From Alphaproteobacteria bacterium (GTDB taxonomy: Bacteria; Pseudomonadota; Alphaproteobacteria; Kiloniellales; J153), in contig RFLL01000297.1 of assembly GCA_003693905.1 (NCBI GenBank), positions 1 through 15,414 on the forward strand: a stretch of DNA of 15,414 bases. Reading direction: 5' to 3'. Shown piece after piece: positions 1 to 7,174 of this stretch. The stretch's first letter is position 1. Each line of letters opens with the position of its first letter. The notes beneath the pieces are model-generated. The model worked only from the letters and a program-made list of their open reading frames with translations. It was not told the origin of the DNA and searched no databases. The position numbers and the translations under genes are program-made.

Positions 1-842
1 GCATGGAGAGCATAACCAACGCCCCCTATCTGCTGCCCAAGGCGCGCGGCGGTTATCGCATGGGGCACGGCGAGGTTCTCGATCACATGTTCATCGACGG
101 CCTCGAAGATGCCTACGACAAGGGACGGCTGATGGGCACGTACGCCGAGGACACGGCGCAGCATTATCAATTTACCCGCGAGATGCAGGACGCTTTCGCA
201 GTCCGGTCCCTGAAGCGGGCCCAGAGCGCGACCGAGGACGGAACGGCGGCGCGCGAAATCGCGCCGGTGACGGTCAAGACACGCAAGGGCGAGGTTACGG
301 TCACCAGCGACGAACAGCCGCGCAAGGCGAACCTCGACAAGATTCCGAGCCTGCGCCCAGCCTTCCGCGAAGGCGGCACGGTCACCGCGGCCAATTCCAG
401 CTCGATCTCCGATGGGGCTGCGGCGCTGGTGCTGATGCGCCGCAGCGAGGCCGAGCGCCGCGGCATCACTCCCCACGTCGTGATCCGCGCCCATGCCACC
501 CATGCTCAGGCGCCGGCATGGTTCACCACGGCGCCCATCGGCGCCATCCGCAAGGTGCTGGACAAGATCGGCTGGAGCACCGACGACGTCGATCTGTTCG
601 AGATCAACGAGGCCTTTGCCGTGGTCACCATGGCGGCGATGCATGAACTCGATCTTTCGGCCGACAAGGTCAACGTGCACGGCGGCGCCTGTGCGCTGGG
701 CCACCCGGTCGGCGCTTCGGGCGCGCGCATTCTGGTCACGCTGATCAATGCGCTCGAAAAATACGATCTCAAGCGCGGGGTGGCGGCTCTGTGCATCGGC
801 GGCGGCGAGGCCACGGCGGTGGCGGTGGAGCGGGTCCGCTAG
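1..842 (+). CDS. Acetyl-CoA acetyltransferase (thiolase), 5'-truncated by window edge
   Basis: Thiolase that condenses two acetyl-CoA to acetoacetyl-CoA or cleaves acetoacetyl-CoA with CoA; cytoplasmic. The window enters at the conserved 'GGMES-NAPYLL' region, so roughly the first 110 residues, with the acylated nucleophilic Cys, lie upstream. The first whole codon is at 3, and the ATG there is internal methionine, not a start. The visible 279 codons carry the later thiolase signatures: NEAFA, the GGACALGHPVGASG block with catalytic His (codon 234 of the visible part), and the C-terminal CIGGGEA block with catalytic Cys (codon 264). The region is intact to the TAG stop. DUF1272 follows 9 bases later, so co-transcription is likely. 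In a genome with liu genes nearby it could process acetoacetyl-CoA from leucine breakdown, but a role in polyhydroxybutyrate synthesis or general beta-oxidation cannot be excluded. The family call is very safe; the physiological role is inferred. Confidence 0.95.
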   Translation, partial: MESITNAPYLLPKARGGYRMGHGEVLDHMFIDGLEDAYDKGRLMGTYAEDTAQHYQFTREMQDAFAVRSLKRAQSATEDGTAAREIAPVTVKTRKGEVTVTSDEQPRKANLDKIPSLRPAFREGGTVTAANSSSISDGAAALVLMRRSEAERRGITPHVVIRAHATHAQAPAWFTTAPIGAIRKVLDKIGWSTDDVDLFEINEAFAVVTMAAMHELDLSADKVNVHGGACALGHPVGASGARILVTLINALEKYDLKRGVAALCIGGGEATAVAVERVR

Positions 843-851
843 GGAGCCGGC

Positions 852-1043
852 ATGGCGTTGCAGATGAAGCCCGCGTGCGAGCGTTGCGAAGCGGTGCTAG
901 CGGTTGACGATCCGGCGTATATTTGCAGCTATGAGTGCACGTTCTGCGGCGACTGCGCGCAGGACATGAGCCACGTGTGCCCGAACTGCGGCGGCGAACT
1001 GGTCGTTCGCCCGCGCCGGCGTCCGGCGACAGTTGTAGTCTGA
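852..1043 (+). CDS. DUF1272 family small Cys-rich protein
   Basis: A 63-residue protein of the DUF1272 family, whose function is unknown. Eight cysteines fall in four CxxC-like pairs (C9/C12, C25/C29, C32/C35, C43/C46), in the family pattern ICSYECTFCGDCA and VCPNCGGEL, which suggests two zinc-binding knuckles. The C-terminus is basic (PRRRP). The ATG is preceded by AGGGAG at a good distance, and that ribosome site overlaps the thiolase stop codon. Translation coupling and a shared transcript with the thiolase are therefore likely. Length and cysteine spacing fit the family as I remember it, so it appears complete. Nucleic-acid or protein binding is only a guess from the zinc-ribbon look. Confidence 0.88.
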   Translation: MALQMKPACERCEAVLAVDDPAYICSYECTFCGDCAQDMSHVCPNCGGELVVRPRRRPATVVV

Positions 1044-1114
1044 ACGCCGCTGGCCGGGGCGGCCGGCCGTGCCGCGCAGGTAGACAGTTGCATCCGCATC
1101 AAAGGGGGGAAGCC

Positions 1115-1807
1115 ATGCCGACGGTGTTGCTGACCGGTGCCAATCGCGGCATCGGACTGGAATTCGCCCGCTCTTTCGCGGCTGACGGCTGGCGCGTGAT
1201 CGCCTGCTGCCGCAACCCGGACAAGGCACGCGATCTGAAGGCGCTGGCCGCCACCGCGCCGGAGCAGATTTCGGTGCGCCGGCTCGATGTGACCGACGGT
1301 CTCAAGGTGGCCAGCCTCGCCCGCGAGCTGGCCGACGTGGCCATCGACGTCCTGCTCAACAACGCCGGCGTCTATGGTCCGCGCACCGGCTTCGGTGAGA
1401 CCGATTACGATGCCTGGCTGCCGGTTTTTGCAGTCAACACCCTGGCGCCGATGCGCATGGCCGAGCGCTTTGTCGAACATGTCGCGCGCAGCGAGCGGCG
1501 GCTGATCGTCAACATTTCCAGCCGCATGGGCTCGATCACCGAAAACACCACCGGCGGTGCCTACATCTACCGCTCGTCGAAGGCGGCTCTCAACATGGTC
1601 GGCAAGTCGCTGGCCATCGACCTGGCCGAGCGGGGCATCGCCGTCGTCGCCTTCCATCCCGGCTGGGTCCAGACCGACATGGGCGGACCCAACGCCCAGA
1701 TCACCGTGGCCGAAAGCGTGGCCGGCATGCGCCGTCTGATCGACCGGCTGACGATTGACGACAGCGGTCGCTTCTACGCCTACGACGGGCGCGAAATTCC
1801 CTGGTAG
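1115..1807 (+). CDS. SDR-family NAD(P)-dependent oxidoreductase
   Basis: A 230-residue classical short-chain dehydrogenase/reductase; cytoplasmic, using NAD(P)(H) on an unknown carbonyl or alcohol. Rossmann signature TGANRGIG at residues 7-14, the adenine-pocket Asp in LDVTD (D58), NNAG at 82-85, catalytic Asn108, Ser135/136 in NISSRMGS, and the YxxxK pair Y152/K156 are all present. After the active site, HPGWVQTDMGG resembles the C-factor/sniffer-type carbonyl reductase subgroup. The frame is open upstream to 935, but the start at 1115 is chosen because GGGGGGA lies just before it and the protein then begins directly with the nucleotide-binding strand. It lies 71 bases after DUF1272 on the same strand and ends 39 bases from the convergent dioxygenase gene. 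The substrate cannot be told from sequence. Confidence 0.93.
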   Translation: MPTVLLTGANRGIGLEFARSFAADGWRVIACCRNPDKARDLKALAATAPEQISVRRLDVTDGLKVASLARELADVAIDVLLNNAGVYGPRTGFGETDYDAWLPVFAVNTLAPMRMAERFVEHVARSERRLIVNISSRMGSITENTTGGAYIYRSSKAALNMVGKSLAIDLAERGIAVVAFHPGWVQTDMGGPNAQITVAESVAGMRRLIDRLTIDDSGRFYAYDGREIPW

Positions 1808-1846
1808 GGGCGTGCGGATGCGGTGGCCGGGGACGCGGGAAGGGTT

Positions 1847-2512
1847 TCAGACCTCGACCCAATAGCGCAGCAGATTGGTGTGCACCCAGTCGAAGCGTTC
1901 GCGGATTTCCGGATCGGGCAGGGCGGCCACGGTTCTGTTGCGCAGGGTTTCGAGTTCGAGCAGGATCCGGCGCTGGGCTTCATCGCGCAGCATCGACTGG
2001 ATCCATCCAATCGCCGCCCAGCGGCTGCCGCTTTCCACCGCCTCGACCCGGTGCAGCATGCCCGAGGGATAGACGATGGCATTGCCCGCCGGCACCCGGA
2101 TGCGCTGCTCGCCGTAGGGTGTCTCAAGCACGAAGTCGCCGCCAGTGTAATCGTCCGGGTTGGTCAGGGCCACGGTGAACGACAGGTCGGTGCGCATGGG
2201 CTGACCGCGCACGCCGCCCATCAGGGCCGCGTCCATGTGCGTCCTGTAATACATACCCGGATCGTAGCGATTGAATTCGAGCGTGATCTGTTTGGGCAGG
2301 GCATAGCTTTTGAATTCGCCCCGTCGCATCAGGGCGCCGACCACGATGCGCAGCGCCTTGTCGAATTCGGGCGCCGCGCGATCGACCTGAAGATTGCGTT
2401 TGAGTGTCGCGGTGCCGCTGACCGTGCCGTCGACGAAGCGGGCTGCTTCCACGATCCGCCGCACTTCGGCAAGCTGGTCGTCATCGAGCACTCGTTCCAG
2501 ATGAAGAAGCAT
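1847..2512 (-). CDS. PKHD-type Fe(II)/2-oxoglutarate-dependent hydroxylase (PiuC/YbiX-like)
   Basis: A 221-residue member of the Fe(II)/2-oxoglutarate dioxygenase superfamily, prolyl-4-hydroxylase-like, in the bacterial PKHD-type (PiuC/YbiX) group. The iron ligands are visible as HMD (H92, D94) and H154 in YPSGMLHRVEAV; the 2-oxoglutarate-binding Arg is R164 in RWAAIGWIQS. The length fits the family (about 225 residues). The start at 2512 is supported by GGAGG a few bases upstream; the longer open frame beyond it is an antisense extension into the acyl-CoA dehydrogenase promoter region. PiuC-type genes are often next to TonB-dependent iron receptors and iron-regulated, but no receptor lies in this window. 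The substrate is unknown. It is transcribed divergently from the acyl-CoA dehydrogenase. Confidence 0.93.
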   Translation of the reverse strand: MLLHLERVLDDDQLAEVRRIVEAARFVDGTVSGTATLKRNLQVDRAAPEFDKALRIVVGALMRRGEFKSYALPKQITLEFNRYDPGMYYRTHMDAALMGGVRGQPMRTDLSFTVALTNPDDYTGGDFVLETPYGEQRIRVPAGNAIVYPSGMLHRVEAVESGSRWAAIGWIQSMLRDEAQRRILLELETLRNRTVAALPDPEIRERFDWVHTNLLRYWVEV

Positions 2513-2576
2513 GATCGCCTCCGGCCTTTGCCCTGTGGTTCCTGTCGTCCGGTCTGTGCCTGCCCGGCCCGGGGCG

Positions 2577-2605
2577 ATCATAGTCGAGCACCGGCGCCGA
2601 TTCCA
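2577..2605 (-). promoter_or_regulatory. Possible sigma70-type promoter for the dioxygenase gene
   Basis: On the minus strand TGGAAT (2605-2600) and TATGAT (2582-2577) are separated by 17 bases, about 65 bases before the dioxygenase ATG. The -10 matches five of six consensus bases and the -35 only three. It lies in the 151-base divergent intergenic region (2513-2663), which must also hold the promoter of the acyl-CoA dehydrogenase; I saw no convincing plus-strand match. This is a hand-found match only. Confidence 0.3.
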
Positions 2606-2663
2606 CGCCGGAGGAGAATGCTTTAGTCTGGGGTGAAGAATCGGGAAAAGCGGAGGCGGAAAG

Positions 2664-3833
2664 ATGAACGGCCAGGTGCAGGGCGGCAACCGGGCGCTTC
2701 TCAGCGAGGAACAGACCCTCATTCGCGATACCGCACGCGCCTTTGCGCAGGAGCGCCTGGCCCCCAACGCCGCGCTCTGGGACCGTGAATCGCGTTTTCC
2801 CGAAGAGGCGATTGCCGAGATGGGCCGGCTCGGCTTTCTCGGCATGCTGGTGCCGCCGGAGTGGGACGGCGCCGGCGCCGATCATGTGTCCTATGCGCTG
2901 GCCCTGATCGAGATCGCCGCCGGGGACGGGGCGTGCTCGACGATCATGGGCGTGCACAATTCGGTCGGCTGTCTGCCGATCCTGAAATACGGCAGCGCGG
3001 CGCAGAGGGAACGCTTTTTGCGGCCGATGGCGCGCGGCGAGATGCTGGCCGCCTTCTGTCTGACCGAGCCCGGTGCCGGGTCCGATGCGGCGGCGATCCA
3101 GACCCGGGCCGAACGGGTCGGCAACCACTACGTCCTGAACGGCACCAAGCAGTTCATCACCTCGGGGCGCCACGCGCGGGTCGCCATCGTCTTTGCCGTC
3201 ACCGACCCCGCGCGGGGCAAAAAGGGGATCAGCGCCTTCATCGTACCCACCGATACGCCCGGTTACATCGTTGCCGGAACCGAACGCAAGATGGGCCAGA
3301 AGGCTTCGGATACCTGCCAGATCGTGTTCGACAACTTGAAGCTGACGCCGGATCTGCTGCTGGGGCAGGAGGGCGAGGGGTATCGCATCGCCCTGTCCAA
3401 TCTGGAAGGCGGACGCATCGGCATCGCCGCACAGTCGGTCGGCATGGCCCGGGCGGCTTATGAGGCCGCACTTGCTTATGCAAAGGAACGTCGCACCTTC
3501 GGGACGCCGATCATCGCCCATCAGGCGGTCGGGTTCCGACTTGCCGACATGGCAACCGAATTGCATGCGGCCGAGCTCATGGTTCTGCACGCCGCGGCAT
3601 TGCGCGATGCCGGGCGCCCGTGCCTCAAGGAAGCGGCGATGGCCAAGCTGTTCGCCTCCGAGATGGCCGAACGCGTCTGCTCGGCCGCCATTCAGATCCA
3701 TGGCGGCTATGGCTATCTGGCCGATTTTCCGGTCGAGCGGATTTATCGCGATGTGCGCGTGTGCCAGATCTATGAGGGGACGTCGGAAATCCAGCGCCTT
3801 ATCATCGCCCGTCAGATCGCGGCCGAGGATTGA
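2664..3833 (+). CDS. Acyl-CoA dehydrogenase, short/branched-chain type
   Basis: FAD-dependent acyl-CoA dehydrogenase of 389 residues, which forms a trans-2,3 double bond in an acyl-CoA and passes electrons to ETF; cytoplasmic. The family blocks are all present: an N-terminal helical domain, [24 protein letters not shown], then [29 protein letters not shown] and a C-terminal [15 protein letters not shown]. Glu371 in YEGTSEIQR sits at the usual short/medium-chain catalytic-base position. At the position where isovaleryl-CoA dehydrogenase has its base (the LDLERL region) this protein has Gly250. It is therefore probably a butyryl- or 2-methylbutyryl-CoA-type enzyme, in spite of the leucine genes nearby. 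GGAGG at 2652 precedes the ATG by 7 bases. The stop is followed 50 bases later by the HAD gene. Confidence 0.93.
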   Translation: MNGQVQGGNRALLSEEQTLIRDTARAFAQERLAPNAALWDRESRFPEEAIAEMGRLGFLGMLVPPEWDGAGADHVSYALALIEIAAGDGACSTIMGVHNSVGCLPILKYGSAAQRERFLRPMARGEMLAAFCLTEPGAGSDAAAIQTRAERVGNHYVLNGTKQFITSGRHARVAIVFAVTDPARGKKGISAFIVPTDTPGYIVAGTERKMGQKASDTCQIVFDNLKLTPDLLLGQEGEGYRIALSNLEGGRIGIAAQSVGMARAAYEAALAYAKERRTFGTPIIAHQAVGFRLADMATELHAAELMVLHAAALRDAGRPCLKEAAMAKLFASEMAERVCSAAIQIHGGYGYLADFPVERIYRDVRVCQIYEGTSEIQRLIIARQIAAED

Positions 3834-3883
3834 CCGGCCGCCTGCTGTCGGCCCGTTCTCGGGCGGGAATGGAGGGCTCGGCC

Positions 3884-4705
3884 ATGACTTCCGATATCAC
3901 GACCTGCGGCATGCCATCGGCGCCGTCCGTGCGCGGCGTTCTGCTCGACATCGGCGGCGTGGTCTACGTCGGTGAGGCGCCGCTGCCGGGGGCGGTCGCG
4001 GCCGTTGCGCGCCTGCGCGCGGCCGGGATCAAGCTGTGCTGCCTGACCAACACGACCCGCGCACCGCGGCGCGTCGTGGTCGAACGGTTAGCTCGCATGG
4101 GCGTGAACATCGCGCCGGAGGCGGTCCTCACGCCGGCGATGGCGGCCCGTCGGGCACTGCACGAGGACGGCCGTCGCCCGCATTTTCTGATCCATCCCGC
4201 CCTGGCGGAGGATTTCGCCGACCTTGCTCCACCCCCGGATGCGCCGGCGGCGGTGGTTGTCGGTGATGCCGGCGAAGGGTTCACGTATGCGGCCCTCAAC
4301 GCCGCCTTCCGGGTGCTGGTCGAAGACGACGCCGCGTTCCTGGCCCTGGCCAGAAACCGCAGCTTCCGCGACGCCGACGGGCGACTGAGCCTCGATGCCG
4401 GCGCCTTCGTGGCGGCGCTGGAATACGCCAGCGCGCGCCCGGCCACGCTCTATGGCAAGCCGGCGCCGGCGTTCTTCGCCGCCGGGCTTGCCGTTCTCGG
4501 CTGTGCGCCGGACGAGGCGGTCATGATCGGCGACGATGTCGAGGCCGATATCGCCGGCGCGCAGGCCGCCGGAATCGCCGCCGTGCTGGTGCGCACCGGC
4601 AAATACCGCGCCGGGGACGAGGCCCGCATCGACCCGCCACCGCGCGCGCTCGCCGCCGATCTGGCCGCCGCCGTCGATTGGATCGTCGCTCGGACCCGCG
4701 GGTAG
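3884..4705 (+). CDS. HAD superfamily IIA phosphatase, LHPP/HDHD2-like
   Basis: A 273-residue haloacid dehalogenase phosphatase with a type II cap, closely resembling LHPP (phospholysine/phosphohistidine inorganic pyrophosphate phosphatase). Motif I reads LLDIGGVVY: the nucleophile D22 is present, but the usual second Asp of DxD is Gly24, as in LHPP, which has DISG. Motif II is LTNTT (T55), motif III Lys192 in LYGKPAPAFF, and motif IV IGDDVEADI (D217, D218). The cap contains VVVGDAGEGFTY, also LHPP-like. The frame is open up to a TTG at 3830 and an ATG at 3869; 3884 was chosen for GGAGGG seven bases before it. It follows the acyl-CoA dehydrogenase and runs convergently towards the histidine kinase, 8 bases away. 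Human LHPP acts on phosphohistidine; whether this protein does is untested. Confidence 0.9.
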   Translation: MTSDITTCGMPSAPSVRGVLLDIGGVVYVGEAPLPGAVAAVARLRAAGIKLCCLTNTTRAPRRVVVERLARMGVNIAPEAVLTPAMAARRALHEDGRRPHFLIHPALAEDFADLAPPPDAPAAVVVGDAGEGFTYAALNAAFRVLVEDDAAFLALARNRSFRDADGRLSLDAGAFVAALEYASARPATLYGKPAPAFFAAGLAVLGCAPDEAVMIGDDVEADIAGAQAAGIAAVLVRTGKYRAGDEARIDPPPRALAADLAAAVDWIVARTRG

Positions 4706-4713
4706 CGAGCGAC

Positions 4714-6198
4714 CTATGCCGAAGGCGTGTCGGAAGCCGGAGGTGCCGCGGGGCCTTCCTCGGGCCGGGTGTGCTCCGGGGCGGCCATCGGCAGTGACAG
4801 AATGAAACGCGAGCCGGAATCAGGCTCGCTGGACAGGGTCAGATCGCCGCCCATGGCCCGGGCCAGATCGCGCGAGATTGCCAGCCCGAGGCCGAACCCC
4901 GGTGTCTGATCGTCCCGTTGCACCGGGGCGGTGCGAAAATCGGGCTCGAAGACCTTTTCCTGCATCTCCGGCGGGATGCCGACACCGGTATCCCAGACCA
5001 CGATGTGCAGGCGGTCGTTGGGGCCGATCACCGTTTCCAGGCCGACCGAGCCGCCGGGGGGCGTGAACTTGATCGCGTTGGACAGCAGATTGACGAGAAT
5101 CTGGGTGCAGGCCAGGGAATCGCCGATCACCCGGCCGCCGACCATCGGTCCGACGCGGCTGATGTCGACGTCGCCCGCTTTGGCGGCAAGGGCGACCATG
5201 GCCTTGGCCTTGGCCACCACCGCGGCGACGTCGACCACTTCCGAACTCAGGACGGGGCGCCCGGCCGTGGCGGCGCCCTGCTGAATCTTGCTCACCAGCT
5301 CGTTGAGGTGGCGTCCGGCCTCGCGGATGGTGCGGAAGCAGTCGAGATAGCGTTCCCCCACCGGCCCGAAGATTTCGTGGAGGCCAAGATCGGCATAGCC
5401 GATGATGGCGTTGAGAGGAGTGCGCATTTCGTGGGCGACGCGGTCGAGGCGCGGTGCCGCGGCGGGCGGGGCCTGCGTCGGTACCGTCTCGCCCGGGGGC
5501 GTGCCGGCCGGTTCCGTCGTCTCTTTCTTCGCGGTGGCGAGGCCGCTTTGCCCCAGGCGCCAAGCCAGATCATGGCTGCGCACCAGCGCTTCTTCGAGGG
5601 CGGCGGCCAGGGCCCGCAGATCGTCGTCGATGTCGGTTTCGGGGCCACGGGAAGCGGTTCCGGCTGTGGGCTCGGGCTCGGTTTCGGGTTCAGGTGCGGC
5701 GTGGCGTGGTTCCGGTCTTGAGCCGGGTGGTGTGCCGTACACCGCGGTACCACGGTACCCGGCAAAGCGCCCGTCGGTATCGTCGAAATAGGGAACGCCG
5801 CTCAACCGGAACGGGATCGGACGTCCGGCCCGGTCGAAGACGAAAAACGGCACGTCGCGAAACGCCTGCCGCTGCCGCATTCGTTCCAGTGCGGCTTCGT
5901 GGGCGGCTTCGTCAGATCCGAAACGTCCCAATTCGCCGAGCGGGCGTCCGACCAGAAGCGGCGCCGGGATGCCGGCATGGGCCGCGATTCGCCGCGATAC
6001 GCTGGTCAGGACGAGATTGGCGTCAGTTTCCCAGAACCAGTCGACCGTTGCGCGCAGAAAATCCTCATAGCGTCCGATCAACTGCGCACGCTTGTGTCGA
6101 TCCGCCGCTATCGTCTCCCCGCCGGCCGGCCTTTCCGGGGCGCCTCTCCGATCCTCCTGATCGGACGCCACCGGTGGCCCCCATCCCGAAGGATGCAT
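4714..6198 (-). CDS. Soluble PAS-domain sensor histidine kinase
   Basis: A 494-residue two-component sensor kinase that autophosphorylates a His. No transmembrane segment or signal peptide is visible, so it is probably cytoplasmic. Order: a PAS domain at about 50-150 (YEDFLRATVDWFWETDAN start), a Pro/Glu-rich linker about 155-185 with EPE repeats, a Pro/Ala-rich stretch, then HisKA with H256 in RVAHEMRTPLNAIIGY. The HATPase domain has the N box NLLSNAIKF (N370/N374), the G1 box DTGVGIP (D403) and the G2 box GFGLGLA (434-439). The C-terminal tail is Pro/Ala/Glu-rich. The ATG at 6198 is preceded by GGAAGGA; a GTG at 6243 would add 15 residues. No response regulator lies in the window, so it is an orphan here. 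The signal sensed is unknown. Confidence 0.93.
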   Translation of the reverse strand: MHPSGWGPPVASDQEDRRGAPERPAGGETIAADRHKRAQLIGRYEDFLRATVDWFWETDANLVLTSVSRRIAAHAGIPAPLLVGRPLGELGRFGSDEAAHEAALERMRQRQAFRDVPFFVFDRAGRPIPFRLSGVPYFDDTDGRFAGYRGTAVYGTPPGSRPEPRHAAPEPETEPEPTAGTASRGPETDIDDDLRALAAALEEALVRSHDLAWRLGQSGLATAKKETTEPAGTPPGETVPTQAPPAAAPRLDRVAHEMRTPLNAIIGYADLGLHEIFGPVGERYLDCFRTIREAGRHLNELVSKIQQGAATAGRPVLSSEVVDVAAVVAKAKAMVALAAKAGDVDISRVGPMVGGRVIGDSLACTQILVNLLSNAIKFTPPGGSVGLETVIGPNDRLHIVVWDTGVGIPPEMQEKVFEPDFRTAPVQRDDQTPGFGLGLAISRDLARAMGGDLTLSSEPDSGSRFILSLPMAAPEHTRPEEGPAAPPASDTPSA

Positions 6199-6321
6199 TG
6201 TTATCCTTCCCCGCGGTTCTTTATTGTGCACCGCGTTTGCCACCCCAGAGGACCGCCGTCGCCGGTTGCCGCGCCTTCCCCCTCCTGCGTCAGGCCCGCG
6301 ACGATGACGGATCCGATAATC

Positions 6322-6350
6322 AGTATAGGTGAGGCTGCGGGGCCGAACAA
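6322..6350 (-). promoter_or_regulatory. Probable sigma70-type promoter for the histidine kinase
   Basis: Reading the minus strand, TTGTTC (6350-6345) is followed after exactly 17 bases by TATACT (6327-6322), which matches the -10 consensus at five of six positions. The -35 keeps the TTG core only. It would give a leader of about 115 bases before the kinase ATG at 6198. In this GC-rich sequence such a -10 is not common, but the call is by eye. Confidence 0.4.
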
Positions 6351-6452
6351 CGATCGGGGATGGTCAACAATCGTGGTTAATGGGCCCGTCCGTGGTTGGC
6401 CGGCAGGCCGACTGGAAAAGGGCGTGTACGCATGAATTATCCCATCAACTCC

Positions 6453-6463
6453 ATGATAATCAT
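6453..6463. promoter_or_regulatory. Perfect 11-base palindrome, Fur-box-like core
   Basis: ATGATAATCAT reads identically on both strands and equals the centre of the classical 19-base Fur box; over the full 19 bases about 13 positions agree with the E. coli consensus. It sits in an AT-rich pocket about 98 bases upstream of the isomerase ATG. Alphaproteobacterial Fur/Mur/Irr sites differ from the E. coli consensus, so the regulator, if any, is not identified. Confidence 0.3.
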
Positions 6464-6560
6464 TTGCACACGGCTCCCAGGCGGTTCCCAGACGGTCTGG
6501 GCGGCGGGGGGCGAATTGGCTATGCTCGAACCATCGTCTGCCAATCGAGGATCTGCGCTG

Positions 6561-7163
6561 ATGGCCGCTCCGATTGAATTCTATTTCGATTTTTCAAGCC
6601 CCTATGGATATCTGGCCGCGCAGCGCATCGACGAGGTGGCCGCGGAGCATGGCCGGACGGTGGCCTGGAAGCCGTTTCTGCTCGGCGTCGCATTCAAGAC
6701 CACGGGCCAGAGTCCGCTGCTCGACATCCCGATCAAGGGCGACTATGCGCGGCGCGATCTCGCACGCAGCGCCCGTCTGTTCGACATCCCCTTCACGCTG
6801 CCCAAGCCGTTTCCGTTCATGTCGGTGGCGGCGTGCCGTGCCGTCTACTGGCTGGAGGAGCGCGACCCCGAGGCGGCCAGGGACTTGTGCAAGGCGCTTT
6901 ATTCCGCCGCTTTCGGCGACGGTCGTTCGATCGCCGAGCCAGGACAGGTGGCGGCCGTCGCCGCCGGGCTCGGCCACGACGAGGGCGATGTTCTGGCGGC
7001 CGTGCAGAATCCGCGCGTCAAGGACCGGCTGCGCAGCGAAGTCGATGCGGCGATCAAGAAAGGGGTGTTCGGATCGCCGTTCTTCATCGTCGATGGCGAG
7101 CCGTTCTGGGGCTACGACCGGCTCGAAGATCTTGGCCTGTGGCTGGACAGCGGCGGCTGGTAG
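6561..7163 (+). CDS. DsbA-fold 2-hydroxychromene-2-carboxylate isomerase family protein
   Basis: A 200-residue thioredoxin-fold protein of the 2-hydroxychromene-2-carboxylate isomerase (NahD)/DsbA-like group, related to kappa-class glutathione transferases. The N-terminus EFYFDFSSPYGYLA carries the Ser (S12/S13) that replaces the redox Cys and activates glutathione in NahD. The C-terminal GSPFFIVDGEPFWGYDRL (from G171) includes the cis-Pro loop typical of the fold. No CxxC is present, so it is not a disulfide oxidase. The frame is open upstream to 6396, with an ATG at 6432, but starting at 6561 places the first strand at residue 5 as in the family, with GAGG about 10 bases before it. No naphthalene or aromatic-ring genes are nearby, so the true substrate is probably another glutathione-dependent isomerisation or conjugation. 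It ends 11 bases from the convergent dehydratase. Confidence 0.9.
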   Translation: MAAPIEFYFDFSSPYGYLAAQRIDEVAAEHGRTVAWKPFLLGVAFKTTGQSPLLDIPIKGDYARRDLARSARLFDIPFTLPKPFPFMSVAACRAVYWLEERDPEAARDLCKALYSAAFGDGRSIAEPGQVAAVAAGLGHDEGDVLAAVQNPRVKDRLRSEVDAAIKKGVFGSPFFIVDGEPFWGYDRLEDLGLWLDSGGW

Positions 7164-7174
7164 GCGGCCGCGAC

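Larger units (their letters stand above)
6199..6560. other. 362-base divergent intergenic region
   Basis: No convincing gene was found between the histidine kinase start and the isomerase start; the open frames here are extensions or antisense shadows. The region holds a likely minus-strand promoter (6322-6350), a repeated CGTGGTT (6372-6378 and 6391-6397, start to start 19 bases), an AT-rich pocket (6431-6468) with the 11-base palindrome ATGATAATCAT, and an inverted repeat ATTGGC (6515-6520)/GCCAAT (6540-6545) just before the isomerase. Together these look like regulatory DNA, not decayed coding sequence. Confidence 0.6.

Noticed and set aside
2664..3833. Labelling the acyl-CoA dehydrogenase as LiuA (isovaleryl-CoA dehydrogenase)
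   Set aside because: Catalytic-base position is that of short/branched-chain dehydrogenases (E371) and Gly250 occupies the isovaleryl-type position.
4918..6435. Several long plus-strand open frames opposite the histidine kinase
   Set aside because: The kinase reads through all its conserved boxes on the minus strand; the plus frames are Arg/Ala/Gly-rich by-products of GC-rich codons.
6432..6560. Upstream ATG at 6432 giving the isomerase a 43-residue extension
   Set aside because: The family begins with the EFYFDFSSP strand within about ten residues of the start, and the extension crosses the palindrome and other regulatory-looking DNA.
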